A stretch of 64,000 nucleotides of DNA, from NCBI GenBank assembly GCA_965198895.1, contig OZ240676.1, forward strand, positions 186,001-250,000. Direction: 5' to 3'. The position numbers and the translations under genes are program-made. The number at the start of each line of letters is the position of its first letter. Within the stretch, counting starts at the first letter, position 1. This document shows, in pieces, positions 50,431-59,638 of the stretch. The stretch is from LMUY01 sp965198895 (GTDB taxonomy: Bacteria > Pseudomonadota > Alphaproteobacteria > Acetobacterales > Acetobacteraceae). The notes under the pieces were generated by a model. It had not been told where the DNA came from, did no database searches, and saw only the letters and a program-made list of their open reading frames with translations.

Positions 50431-52040
50431 GGCTGCAGGCTCACTCCGACGAAGGGGGTGCCACCCAGCACATGCACCTTGAAGCCCACCACGTTCTTGC
50501 GCGCCACGACGAAGGCGTCCGTGCTGGCGAACAACACGGCAGGCACCTGGCGGGCGAATACGTCCTGCGCCTCGATGTACAGCTTCGCCCGCTCGGCCTG
50601 GTCGCTGATCACGTTGGCCTTGCTCACGAGGTCGCTGTACTCGGCATTGCACCAGTGGCTCCAATCGCCGGGGCGCGGTACGCCGTTGGGGCAGGCGAAG
50701 TAGCCGTAGAGAAGCTGGCTCGGATCGGGGTAGTCCCACGTGCCGCCCAGCATGCCGACGGGCGCCTCGCCGGCGCGGATGCGACGGAGGTACTCGCCCC
50801 ATTCGTAGCTGACGATCTCCGCTTTCACGCCGAGTTTGGCCCAGTCCGCCTGGATCAGCTCGGCGGCCTGGCGACCGTTCGGCATGTAGGCGCGGGCGAC
50901 CGGGATGGCCCAGATCTGCGTGCTGAACCCGTCCGGATAGCCGGCCTTCGCCAGCAGCGCCTTCGCCGCCCCCGGGTCGTAGATGGGCGGCTGCACGTGG
51001 TCGTCATGCCCCCACAGGCTGGCGGACACCATGGCCCCCGTCGGCGTCCCGGTGCCCTGGAACACAGATGCCACCAGCGCCTTCAGGTCGATCGCCTCGG
51101 CCAACGCCTGCCGCACCTCGAGTTTGTCGAACGGCGGCTTGTCGGCGCGAAAGGCGATGTAGCCCATGGAGGCGAGCGGCGCGCTGAGCAGCGACAACGC
51201 CGGGTCGGACTTGATGGAGCCGAAATCGGCCGGGTTGGGGTAGCGAGCCAATTGGCACTCGTTGGCGCGCAGCTTGGCGAGCCGCACCGCCGGATCGGGG
51301 GTGATGCTGAACACGAGGTTGTCCACCTTGGCGGTGCGGTCGTCGATGCCGGCCGCCTTCGCCCAGTTCTGCGGGAAGGCGCGGAACCGCACATCCGAAT
51401 CCCGTAGGTAGCGCACGAACGAGAACGCGCCGGTGCCGATCGGGCTGCTGTCGATCGCCTCGGGCGTGTCCGCCTTCAGCATCGCCGCACCGTATTCGGC
51501 CGACATGATCGGGAACGACGGCATCGACAAGATGCCGAGCAGCGGCGCCACCGGCTCCTTCAGGGCTAAGCGGACGGTGTCGTCGTCCACCTTGGTGATG
51601 GCGGTGACCCGGTCCCCCAGCAACGCGTCCCACTCGTCGTAGGTGCCGCCGCCGACCTTGTAGAACGGACCGCTCTTGTCCTTCATGCGGTTGAAGCTGA
51701 ACAGCACGTCGTCGGCGTTCAGGTCCCGCGTCGGGGTGAAATGGCTGTTGGACTGGAACTTCACCCCGTGGCGCAGGTGGAACGTGGCGGACAGGCCGTC
51801 CGGCGCAATCTCCCACGATGTCGCGATCGCCGGGATGATGGTGGAGGCGCCACGCTGCGTTTCCACCAGTTCGTCGTAGATCTGCGCCGCCACGTCGAAC
51901 ACCGTATTTGCGGTGGACAGCATGGCGTTGAGCGAGGTGGGGCTCGCCTCGGTGCACACCACCAGCGTGTCGGCCGAGGCGGTGCGCGCCGCTAGCAGTC
52001 CGACAGCGAGCCCGGCAGCCAAACGGAGCGAGCGGATCAT
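50427..52040 (-). CDS. ABC transporter substrate-binding protein, family 5 (DppA-like)
   Basis: 537 residues with a Sec signal peptide (MIRSLRLAAGLAVGLLA up to TASA). The body shows family 5 marks: VCTEASPTSLNAMLSTANT, TSWEIAPDGLSATFHLRHGV, DVLFSFNRMKDK and NPADFGSIKSDPAL. It captures a peptide-like or amino-acid-like ligand in the periplasm. The start at 52040 begins the signal peptide; the frame continues upstream but that is not coding. It is coupled to the DAO oxidoreductase downstream and divergent from a second FAD oxidoreductase. No permease genes are adjacent. Confidence 0.9.
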   Translation of the reverse strand: MIRSLRLAAGLAVGLLAARTASADTLVVCTEASPTSLNAMLSTANTVFDVAAQIYDELVETQRGASTIIPAIATSWEIAPDGLSATFHLRHGVKFQSNSHFTPTRDLNADDVLFSFNRMKDKSGPFYKVGGGTYDEWDALLGDRVTAITKVDDDTVRLALKEPVAPLLGILSMPSFPIMSAEYGAAMLKADTPEAIDSSPIGTGAFSFVRYLRDSDVRFRAFPQNWAKAAGIDDRTAKVDNLVFSITPDPAVRLAKLRANECQLARYPNPADFGSIKSDPALSLLSAPLASMGYIAFRADKPPFDKLEVRQALAEAIDLKALVASVFQGTGTPTGAMVSASLWGHDDHVQPPIYDPGAAKALLAKAGYPDGFSTQIWAIPVARAYMPNGRQAAELIQADWAKLGVKAEIVSYEWGEYLRRIRAGEAPVGMLGGTWDYPDPSQLLYGYFACPNGVPRPGDWSHWCNAEYSDLVSKANVISDQAERAKLYIEAQDVFARQVPAVLFASTDAFVVARKNVVGFKVHVLGGTPFVGVSLQP

Positions 52041-52173
52041 GCAGACGGGTCCTTCGTAACGACGGGATTGTGCGGGGGACCTCACCCCATCCCCGCCACG
52101 TCCGTCAATCCGCCGCGGGTTTACCTGCCGCCCACGGGTGTTACTGTCGACGGCCACAGCAGGAGCCGTGAAG

Positions 52174-53505
52174 ATGTCGCCACCGGTCCAACTCGTGCAG
52201 AGTGACGCCAAATTGCCGGAAACGGCCGATATCGTGGTGATCGGCGGCGGTATCGCCGGGGTCTCGGCGGCGTATCATTTGGCGCGCAAGGGGCATTCGG
52301 TGGCGCTTCTGGAGAAGGGCCGGGTCGCCGGGGAGCAATCGAGCCGCAACTGGGGTTGGTGCCGCCAACAGAACCGCGACGAGCGGGAGATCCCGCTGAT
52401 CAAACACAGTTTGGATTTGTGGAGCCGCCTGTCGGAGGAGATCGGCGCCGAATCCAGCTTTCGCCGCAGCGGGCTGATCTACGTGACCAAGGACCCGGCG
52501 CAGCTGGCGGAGTGGGAGCGCTGGGTGGTGATGGCGCAGGGCTACCAGGTGCGCAGCCACATGCTGTCGGCGGAGGAGGCGCAGGCGCTGACACCGGGTG
52601 CGACGGAGCGCTGGATCGGCGGCGTGCACTCGCCGACCGACGGCCGGGCCGAACCCGGGCTGGCGGCCCCGGCGCTGGCGGAGGCGGCGCGCCGGCATGG
52701 GGCGACGATCCACCAGCGCTGCGCGGTGCGCGGTCTGGAACTGGCGGCCGGAGCCGTGTCCGGCGTGGTGACGGAGATGGGCACGATCCGCACCAGCCGG
52801 GTGCTGTGCGCGGCCGGTGCGTGGTCGTCCATGTTCTGCCGCCATCACGGTATCAGCCTGCCGCAAGCCGGCGTGCGGTCCACCGCGTTTTTCACCACCC
52901 CGGCGGCGGAGGTGACGCCCGGCGGTCTGTCCACGCCGGGCTTCACGATACGACGCCGCCTGGATGGCGGCTACACCGTCGCGATCCGTGACCGCGGCCG
53001 GATGGAGGTGACGCCACAGGGCATTCGCTACGCCCGCCAGTTCATGCCGCTGTTCAAGAAACACCGCTCCTCGACGATGCCGATCCGCATAGGCCAGTCC
53101 TTCTTCCGCGGTCCGGAGACGATCGCGCGCTGGCGGTTGGACAGCGTGTCGCCGTTCGAGCGCATCCGCGTGCTGGACCCGGAGCCGGTGGCCGGCATCG
53201 TGGAGGAAGCGTTGGGCGAATTGGTGAAAACCTACCCGGCGTTGGCCGGCATCAAGATGACCGAGGCCTGGGGCGGCTGGATCGATCACACGCCGGACGC
53301 GGTACCGGTGATCTCTCCGGTGGAGAAACTGCCGGGGTTCTTCCTGGCCACTGGGTTCAGCGGCCACGGGTTCGGCATCGGTCCTGCCGCGGGCCGGTTG
53401 GCGGCCGACCTGGTGACGGGGGATCCGCCGATCGTCGACCCGGCGCCGTTCCGCTACGAGCGCCTGGTGGACGGCAGCAAGCTTGCGGAACCGGCCGGAT
53501 TGTAG
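52174..53505 (+). CDS. FAD-dependent oxidoreductase (DAO family)
   Basis: 443 residues. The Rossmann site is ADIVVIGGGIAGVSAAYHLA, with SSRNWGWCRQQNRDEREIPL after it and the C-terminal FATGFSGHGFGIGPAAGRL-type segment. Probably oxidises an N-methylated or secondary amine or an amino acid. The ATG at 52174 has AGGAG 9 nt upstream. The CobW/G3E GTPase gene follows after 3 nt, so the two form an operon. It diverges from the receptor-DAO operon over a 133-bp shared promoter region. Confidence 0.87.
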   Translation: MSPPVQLVQSDAKLPETADIVVIGGGIAGVSAAYHLARKGHSVALLEKGRVAGEQSSRNWGWCRQQNRDEREIPLIKHSLDLWSRLSEEIGAESSFRRSGLIYVTKDPAQLAEWERWVVMAQGYQVRSHMLSAEEAQALTPGATERWIGGVHSPTDGRAEPGLAAPALAEAARRHGATIHQRCAVRGLELAAGAVSGVVTEMGTIRTSRVLCAAGAWSSMFCRHHGISLPQAGVRSTAFFTTPAAEVTPGGLSTPGFTIRRRLDGGYTVAIRDRGRMEVTPQGIRYARQFMPLFKKHRSSTMPIRIGQSFFRGPETIARWRLDSVSPFERIRVLDPEPVAGIVEEALGELVKTYPALAGIKMTEAWGGWIDHTPDAVPVISPVEKLPGFFLATGFSGHGFGIGPAAGRLAADLVTGDPPIVDPAPFRYERLVDGSKLAEPAGL

Positions 53506-53508
53506 CGG

Positions 53509-54438
53509 ATGGCGGTTCCGATCCTGTTGGTCACCGGGTTCCTGGGGGCCGGCAAGACGACGCTGATCAACCATCTGCTGACCGAACCGAACGGCCGCCG
53601 GCTCGCCGCCGTGGTGAACGATTTCGGTGCGATCGACATCGATGCCGCGCTGCTGGCCAGCGTCGGCGAGGACATCGGCAGCCTGAAGAACGGCTGCATC
53701 TGCTGCAGCTTGCAGGGCGACCTGTTGCGCACGCTGTCCACGCTGCTGCGGCGGGATCCGGCACCCGACGGCATCGTCATCGAGACCAGCGGCGTGTCCG
53801 ATCCGGCGGAGATCGTGCGCAGCCTGCTCGACCCGGTGATCTGGCAGGCCGCCGCACTGGACGCGGTGATCTGTGTGGCCGATGCCCGGCATTTGACCGA
53901 CCGGCCGGATTTGCTGAGCGATGCGTTGTGCCAGTCGCAGCTGCGCGCCGCCGATTTCGTAGCGTTGAACAAGACCGACCTGGTCACTCCGGCGGAACTG
54001 GAGACGGTTAGGCATGCCCTAACCCGGTTCAAACCGGCGCGGGTCATCCAGGACACCGCGGATGGGCGCATGCCGCCGGACCTGCTGTTCGCCGCCGGTC
54101 TGCACCAGCCCGAAGCCGCGCGTCCGGCCAAGCCCGGTTTTTCCACACCCGCGTTCGAGAGCGTCAGCTGGACGGCGATGTCCGCCTTGTCCCTGCCCCG
54201 GTTTCAAACCGTCATCGGACGCATGGCGGGCCAGCTGTTGCGGGCGAAAGGGCTCGTGGTGTTCACGGAGCAACCGGGCCAGCCAATGGTGTTCCAACTC
54301 GTCGGCGATCGCGCGACCCTAGCCCCCGCCCCGCCGGCGATTGCCGCCGCTGAGCCGGTCCGGCTGGTGTTCATCGCCCGCAACGGTGCGCTAAACGAGG
54401 ACGCCCTTAGGGCCAGCCTATCAAGCACGATAGGCTGA
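53509..54438 (+). CDS. CobW/G3E-family GTPase (metal chaperone-like)
   Basis: 309 residues. P-loop GFLGAGKTTLINHLL, the metal-binding CxCC in LKNGCICCSLQGDLL, Walker B-like ETSGVSDP and guanine-specificity NKTD (ALNKTDLV), then a C-terminal CobW domain. Such proteins deliver metal ions to target enzymes, hydrolysing GTP. It lies 3 nt after an FAD oxidoreductase gene, which could be its client or a co-regulated enzyme. The metal is not readable from the sequence. The stop touches a long hairpin. Confidence 0.9.
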   Translation: MAVPILLVTGFLGAGKTTLINHLLTEPNGRRLAAVVNDFGAIDIDAALLASVGEDIGSLKNGCICCSLQGDLLRTLSTLLRRDPAPDGIVIETSGVSDPAEIVRSLLDPVIWQAAALDAVICVADARHLTDRPDLLSDALCQSQLRAADFVALNKTDLVTPAELETVRHALTRFKPARVIQDTADGRMPPDLLFAAGLHQPEAARPAKPGFSTPAFESVSWTAMSALSLPRFQTVIGRMAGQLLRAKGLVVFTEQPGQPMVFQLVGDRATLAPAPPAIAAAEPVRLVFIARNGALNEDALRASLSSTIG

Positions 54439-54484
54439 CTTCCTGCTCCCTTTCCCGTCCTTCACGGGAGAGGGAGCAGGAAGT
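54438..54484 (+). terminator. 21-bp hairpin at the end of the CobW operon
   Basis: The left arm begins acttcctgctccctttcccg and the right arm ends gagggagcaggaagt, giving a 21-bp stem with one G-T pair and a 5-nt loop. It includes the last base of the CobW stop codon. The core is a REP element with extended arms; it is the best terminator-like structure in the window although no U-tract follows. Confidence 0.7.
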
Positions 54485-54548
54485 AAATGCAATGGCACTC
54501 TTCCCACAAGGGCGGAGCGACTGAGTCATAAGGACAGGGCGAACGAAA

Positions 54549-55334
54549 TCAGGCCAGCCACTCCATCCCGCCGTCGATGCTCAGCGCTTGGCCGCTGATG
54601 GTGGCACCGAACGGGCTTGCCAAATACAGCGCCATGTTTGCGATGTCGTGCTGGGTGACGAAGCAGCGCAGACCGACCGGTGCCAACGCGCGTTCCGTCT
54701 GCTCGTTGTCGCCGATGCCCGCCGCGCGTGCCTTGTTCTGGATCACGCTGCGAATGCGCGGCCCTTCCACCAGCCCTGGCAGCAGGGCGTTCACCCGGAT
54801 GCCGTCGGTGCCCAACTCGATCGCAAGCGTCCGGGTGAAACCGATCACGCCCCACTTCGCCGCGGCATAGGGCGAGCGCAGCGGAAAGCCGAACTTACCA
54901 GCGGCCGAACTGAGGTTGATGATGCTGCCGCCCCCAGCCTCGCGCAGGGCGGGCACGGCACGCCGGGCGCAATGGAACTGGCTGGCAAGGCAGATCTGCA
55001 GCGTCGCATCCAGCTCCGCAGGGTCGACAGCCTCGACCCGCTTCGTCGGCCCGGCGATCCCGGCATTGTTGATCAGCACATCCAGGCCGCCCAGGCTGCT
55101 CAACGCTGCATCCATGAACCGATCGAGGTCAGCCGCCGAGCCGGCGTCGGCCCGCATCGCCGGGTGTGGGCACTCCGCCAGTGCAACCCTGTCGATGTCG
55201 GAGACGAACAGCTTTGCCCCTGCGGCGGCGAAACAATCGGCCATCACCCGCCCAATCCCACCCGCCGCCGCCGTGATCGCCACCCGGAGTCCATCCAGCC
55301 GGATGGGTAGCGGGGCATTCGCACCTGTTGTCAT
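54549..55334 (-). CDS. Short-chain dehydrogenase/reductase
   Basis: 261 residues. NAD(P)-binding loop reads ITAAAGGIGRVMA (the first Gly of TGxxxGIG is Ala), then DVLINNAGIAGPTKR, catalytic Ser in IINLSSAAGKF and YxxxK in SPYAAAKWGVIGFTRTLA. The C-terminus SGQALSIDGGMEWLA is typical of classical SDRs. The substrate is unknown. Possible acidic residue after strand 2 (SDIDRV) points to NAD preference. Confidence 0.88.
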   Translation of the reverse strand: MTTGANAPLPIRLDGLRVAITAAAGGIGRVMADCFAAAGAKLFVSDIDRVALAECPHPAMRADAGSAADLDRFMDAALSSLGGLDVLINNAGIAGPTKRVEAVDPAELDATLQICLASQFHCARRAVPALREAGGGSIINLSSAAGKFGFPLRSPYAAAKWGVIGFTRTLAIELGTDGIRVNALLPGLVEGPRIRSVIQNKARAAGIGDNEQTERALAPVGLRCFVTQHDIANMALYLASPFGATISGQALSIDGGMEWLA

Positions 55335-55452
55335 CGTCGTCCTCCCTATTGTTACGCTGCACCGAATTTATGGAACAAACCCGCTTAAGCCCTCGCGCAA
55401 CCAATCCATGCATGGCATGTTTAGCCGTCTTGTTAGTCGGGCTTCATCTCAC

Positions 55453-56292
55453 ATGCCGGTCAGCGTTGTCACGGGGTCGACCGGCGGAATAGGCCGGTGG
55501 ATAGCGCTCGGCCTTGCGCGAGCCGGCTACACAGTCGTTCTCGTCGGCCGGGATCGCTCGAAGGGCGAAGTCGCGCTCGATTGGATCCGTGCCCGTGTGC
55601 CCGATGCCCAGCTAGACCTTCTCGTCACCGACTTGTCCTTGCTGGCCGGAGCGCGGCTGGCAGGCATGATGATCGACGCCCGCTATCCCGCGGTGGATGT
55701 CCTGGTGAACAACGCCGGCACGTTCTGCACCCGGCGCGAGGAGACCGAAGAAGGGCACGAACGCGTGCTGGCGACCAACCACCTGTCCGCCTTCGTGCTG
55801 ACCCGCGCCTTGTTGCCTGCGATGCGCACAGCGGCCGAGAAGGGGACGGCCGCGCGCATCATCAACATCGGGTCGTCCACCTCCGACCGCGCCAAGATCG
55901 ACCCGGAGGACCTTGAAATGCGGCGGCACTGGTCGATGGTGCGCTCCTACAGCCAGTCCAAGCTGGCCCTGATGATGCAGACCTTCCAATGGGCACAGCG
56001 TCTGCAAGGGACGGGCATCGTCGCCAACGTCGTCCACCCCGGCACGGTAGCCACCCAACTGGTGCGCGCCCGGGGGCCCGTTGGTTTGGCATGGCGACTG
56101 ATGGCGCCGTTCATCTTCACCGAGGAGCAAGGCGCCGACACGCCGCTCCACGCGGCCCTCGCGCCGGAATACGGCAACCGGACCGGCATCTACATCAAGC
56201 GCCGCAAGATCGCCCGGCCTAACCGGCTGGCCCACGACAGCGCACTGTCCGAGCAGGTGTGGCTCGCTACGGAGACGCTGGTCGGCGGATAA
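55453..56292 (+). CDS. Short-chain dehydrogenase (retinol dehydrogenase-like)
   Basis: 279 residues. Cofactor loop VVTGSTGGIGRWIALGLA, then VGRDRSKG (basic residues, suggesting NADP), VDVLVNNAGTF, ATNHLSAFVLTRALLP and YxxxK in RSYSQSKLALMM. The C-terminal ANVVHPGTVATQLV follows the retinol/WW-oxidoreductase subgroup. The ATG at 55453 is preferred; earlier in-frame ATGs at 55408 and 55417 are possible. Its 3' end overlaps the convergent SDR gene by 26 nt. Confidence 0.85.
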   Translation: MPVSVVTGSTGGIGRWIALGLARAGYTVVLVGRDRSKGEVALDWIRARVPDAQLDLLVTDLSLLAGARLAGMMIDARYPAVDVLVNNAGTFCTRREETEEGHERVLATNHLSAFVLTRALLPAMRTAAEKGTAARIINIGSSTSDRAKIDPEDLEMRRHWSMVRSYSQSKLALMMQTFQWAQRLQGTGIVANVVHPGTVATQLVRARGPVGLAWRLMAPFIFTEEQGADTPLHAALAPEYGNRTGIYIKRRKIARPNRLAHDSALSEQVWLATETLVGG

Positions 56293-57268
56293 GCCGGACT
56301 GCCGCCGCGCCTGCCAGGCCGGCAAAGACGATCGGGCGGAATTTCCGGCTCACCCAAAGCTGCACGCTAACGCCCCGGGCCGACCGCCCGAACGGTCCCC
56401 GCACCGCCCCGGCCTGCGTCGATGGGGCGAACAAGGTCGGCAATTCAAGCTTGGCCGCTTCCGGATCGCGCGTGAGTTGGCCGTCGAAACCGAGCCGGCA
56501 CATCAGGAACCCGGTCAGCCGAGGCGAAATCCGCGTGACGAGGGAGAACACGGCCGCGGTCCCGCTCACGATCACCTCCGCCCGGCCGGTCGCCGCCGCG
56601 AAATAGATGCCCTGGGCCACGACTTCCGGCTGGTAGACCGGCCGGGCCGGCCGGGCCGGCCAGCCCATGTGGGACACGGCATGGGAGAAGAACGGCGTGT
56701 TTACGGCTGGCGGGAACACCGTGCTGAGCCGGATGCGGCTGCGTTCCATCGTCAGCTCCGCACGGAGCGCCTGCGCGAAGCCACGCACCGCCGATTTGGC
56801 CCCGGCATACGACGACATGAGCGGCAGGCCGTGGAAGGCGGCGGCTGAGCAGACGTTCACGATGGTGCCCCGACCCGCCGGCTTCATCAGCCGCAGTGCC
56901 ACCCGGCAGCCATTGACCGTCCCGCCATAGGTCACAGCGGTGACCTGGTCGAACTCTGCTTCGGGCACGGTGTCGAACCGGCCATACACGCCGTTGCCGG
57001 CGCAATTGATCCACACATCCGGTATACCGAACTCGGCCACGATGGCGTCGGCTGCTGCCTGCAGGGCGCGGCAATCCGTCACGTCGGCCACGGCGGTCGC
57101 GGCTGGCATGCCGGCCGCGCGCACATCCGCCGCCGCCGCCGCCAACCCCACCTCGCCGCGGGCGATCAGGCCAACCTGCCAGCCCCGTTCGGCGAACAAT
57201 CGTGCAGTGCCTCTTCCGATCCCGGACGACCCGCCCGTGATGACGACAGTTTTGGGCGGGCAGGTCAG
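56267..57268 (-). CDS. Short-chain dehydrogenase with CTG start
   Basis: 333 residues when started at CTG 57268, which gives a complete cofactor site (KTVVITGGSSGIGRGTARLF). From the CTG, GGAG lies 8 nt upstream at 57277-57280. No ATG, GTG or TTG is available in frame before the cofactor loop; the TTG at 57199 would delete it. Later motifs are DVWINCAGNGVYG, catalytic Ser in IVNVCSAAAFHG and YxxxK in SSYAGAKSAVRGFAQ. A C-terminal hydrophobic tail suggests membrane attachment. The substrate is unknown. Confidence 0.8.
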   Translation of the reverse strand: MTCPPKTVVITGGSSGIGRGTARLFAERGWQVGLIARGEVGLAAAAADVRAAGMPAATAVADVTDCRALQAAADAIVAEFGIPDVWINCAGNGVYGRFDTVPEAEFDQVTAVTYGGTVNGCRVALRLMKPAGRGTIVNVCSAAAFHGLPLMSSYAGAKSAVRGFAQALRAELTMERSRIRLSTVFPPAVNTPFFSHAVSHMGWPARPARPVYQPEVVAQGIYFAAATGRAEVIVSGTAAVFSLVTRISPRLTGFLMCRLGFDGQLTRDPEAAKLELPTLFAPSTQAGAVRGPFGRSARGVSVQLWVSRKFRPIVFAGLAGAAAVRLIRRPASP

Positions 57269-57276
57269 GACGAAGT

Positions 57277-57280
57277 CTCC
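57277..57280 (-). promoter_or_regulatory. Ribosome-binding site supporting a CTG start
   Basis: GGAG on the minus strand, 8 nt before CTG 57268. It decides the start of the short-chain dehydrogenase gene. Confidence 0.6.
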
Positions 57281-57358
57281 GGATAGCGGTCGAGGGGTTG
57301 CACCATGCCGTCCCCAGGAAGTCCACGTCTACATCGCCGCCGTCTCGAGCGGGAGGAT

Positions 57359-59497
57359 TCAGTCCACCACGACCGCGAGCGGCCGGGAGATGCCGGCCTG
57401 CAGCGGCAGCCGAACCTGAATGCGATGGTGGCCCGGTGTCATCATCCAGGCGAAGGGCATGCCGGGCGGGGCCGTCGCGACCGGCTGGCCGTCGACCAGC
57501 CAGACGATCTGCGGCACGGAAGGTTCCACCGAGGCGCGGAACACCAGGCGGTTGAGCGATGGCGGCTCCTCCGGATTGCGCCACACATGGGTGTCCGGAT
57601 CCGGCGAGATGATGGAGAGTCGCGGACCGGGCGGGGCCGCCGGACTGGCGCCGCCGGGCCGCACCCACTCGGCGAGGCGCTGGTCGCAGGCATGGTCCGC
57701 CAGGGCGCCGGTTCCCGTGCAGAGCTCCGCCTGTTCGCGGCCCGGCGGGGCGGGGAAATCGCCGGCCACCAGGTCCGCACGGCCCAACCCATGCAAATGC
57801 AGCATAATGGACTGCGCCAGCCCCGCCGCCGCCCGGGCACCGCTGAGGCCCGCCATCGGCCCGGCGTCCGCCCGTCCCAACCAGACCCCGACCACCTCGT
57901 CGCGCGACCACTCCAGCGTCCAGGCATCGCGGTAGCCCTGCGATGTGCCGGTCTTCAACGCCACCGCGAAGGGGAATTCCGACGAGCCATAGCGCGGGAA
58001 GGAGGGTAGCCGGGCCAGCGGGTCGCTCAGGAAGCGTCCCACCAGCCTGGCCGCATCGACCGAGATGACCGGCCGGGGCGGCTCGGCTGGTGCGGTGACC
58101 CACTGCAGCGGTGCGTCGGTGCCGTCTTCAGCCAGCGTGGTGTAGGCGCGCATGAGGCGGTCCAGCGAGGTGGGGAGCGCGCCGATTGCCATCGCCAAGC
58201 CGAAACGCTGCGCCGGGCCGTCCAGATCGTGCAAGCCCAGGGTGCGAAGGAAGCCGAACCCCTCCGCCAGCCCCACACGGCGCAGCAGGTTGGTCGCCGG
58301 AACGTTGCGGGAGTTGGCCAATGCCTGGCGGGGCAATAGCGGACCGAGGAAATCGTGGTCCGCATTGCTGATGCCGGCGGCGCCTTCGGGCAGGTCCGCC
58401 AGCACGTCCTCGGGGGCCAAGACGTGACGGTCGAGGCCGAGCGCGTACAGGAACGGCTTGAGCGTGCTGCCGGGCGAGCGCAGGGCGGCGGAATAGTCCA
58501 TCGCACCAGCCGGCCGGCTGCCGTAGCCGGCGGAGGCGACATCGGCCAACACCTCGCGGCTACCGCGGCGCACCACCATGACGGCGACCTGCTGCGCCCC
58601 TGCCCGGCGCCAGGCGTCGAGATGGGCCAGGGCCGCCCGGGTGACGTCACGCTGCACCCGGCCGTCGATCGTGGCGCGGACCATGCCGCCCCCGGGCACC
58701 GACCGCGCCAATCGCAGCGCGAGTTGCAACGAGGCCGGGCGGCGCGGGGCTGGCCGGGGCGCCAGTCGATCGAGGTCCGCATCGGCTAGGGTGCGGTCGG
58801 CCGGCGACAATGCCATCGCCGCCAGCGCACGCCTGGCCCTGGCCATGGCCCGGTGCAGCCCGGCGTGCAACGCCATCGCCGTCGGAGCTTGCGGAATCGC
58901 CGACAGCAGGGCGGCCTGCGCGATGCTGAGATCCTCGGCGGGTTGGTCGAAATACCACCGCGCGGCATGCGCGATGCCGTGGCTGTTCTCACCATAGGGG
59001 GCGAGCCGCAGGTATTGGGCGAGCACCGCCGCGTGGCCGTACCGCGCCGTGAGCACGATCGCCGTGCCCGCTTCGACCGCCTTGGCCCAGAGTGTGCGCG
59101 GACGGGGATGTTGCATCCGCACCACCTGCATCGCGAGGGTGGACGCGCCGGAGCCGCCCCCGCGAACATGCTGCCAAGCGGCCCGCAGCACCGCGACCGG
59201 GTCGACGCCGGGGTGGGACCAGAACCGCCGGTCCTCCAGCGCCAGCGTCGCCGCGACCACGCGCGGCGGCGGCGTGACCGGCCAGTAACCGTAATCCACT
59301 TGGCGGCCGCCATCGGCCCGGCGGCTCTCGTGGCCAGACTGGGTTAGGAAGCCACCGTCCCGGTCGGTGATGAACGCGGTGGGGGCCGGCGCCAACAGCC
59401 CCGACCCGGCGGCCACCGCGACGGCCCAGGTCGCCAGCGTGCCGAGTGCGCAGGCCAGTAGGAGCCGCAGCGCCGCCGCCCACACCAAGCGCCGCAT
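57359..59497 (-). CDS. pbpC: Penicillin-binding protein 1C
   Basis: 712 residues. A membrane anchor (LLLACALGTLATWAVAVAAG) leads to a family 51 transglycosylase (ATLALEDRRFWSHPGVDP; GASTLAMQVVRMQHP). The transpeptidase has SxxK in LRSPGSTLKPFLYALG, SxN in ANSRNVPATNLL and KTGTS. The C-terminal domain (about 90 residues) is the BiPBP_C region specific to PBP1C. It polymerises and may crosslink peptidoglycan in the periplasm. The alpha-2-macroglobulin gene that often accompanies pbpC is not here. The ATG at 59497 precedes the anchor; the open frame extends back to 59569. Confidence 0.93.
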   Translation of the reverse strand: MRRLVWAAALRLLLACALGTLATWAVAVAAGSGLLAPAPTAFITDRDGGFLTQSGHESRRADGGRQVDYGYWPVTPPPRVVAATLALEDRRFWSHPGVDPVAVLRAAWQHVRGGGSGASTLAMQVVRMQHPRPRTLWAKAVEAGTAIVLTARYGHAAVLAQYLRLAPYGENSHGIAHAARWYFDQPAEDLSIAQAALLSAIPQAPTAMALHAGLHRAMARARRALAAMALSPADRTLADADLDRLAPRPAPRRPASLQLALRLARSVPGGGMVRATIDGRVQRDVTRAALAHLDAWRRAGAQQVAVMVVRRGSREVLADVASAGYGSRPAGAMDYSAALRSPGSTLKPFLYALGLDRHVLAPEDVLADLPEGAAGISNADHDFLGPLLPRQALANSRNVPATNLLRRVGLAEGFGFLRTLGLHDLDGPAQRFGLAMAIGALPTSLDRLMRAYTTLAEDGTDAPLQWVTAPAEPPRPVISVDAARLVGRFLSDPLARLPSFPRYGSSEFPFAVALKTGTSQGYRDAWTLEWSRDEVVGVWLGRADAGPMAGLSGARAAAGLAQSIMLHLHGLGRADLVAGDFPAPPGREQAELCTGTGALADHACDQRLAEWVRPGGASPAAPPGPRLSIISPDPDTHVWRNPEEPPSLNRLVFRASVEPSVPQIVWLVDGQPVATAPPGMPFAWMMTPGHHRIQVRLPLQAGISRPLAVVVD

Positions 59498-59575
59498 CCC
59501 AGACCGCACCCGCCGTTCTCCCGCGTCTAGCTCATGTTGCACGCAGCCCGTTCGGCGTCCACGAGACATGATGGG

Positions 59576-59638
59576 GGGTGGGCTGCTTGCAGCGCCCGCC
59601 AGCCGCGAAGGGTGGTGGGCTGCAAGCAGCCCACCCTA
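59576..59638. repeat. Long palindrome of the gtagggtg family
   Basis: Inverted repeat with arms gggtgggctgcttgcagc and gctgcaagcagcccaccctac. The gtaggg end of the right arm, read on the minus strand, supplies the TAG stop of the DUF2161 gene at 59636-59638. Confidence 0.88.
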
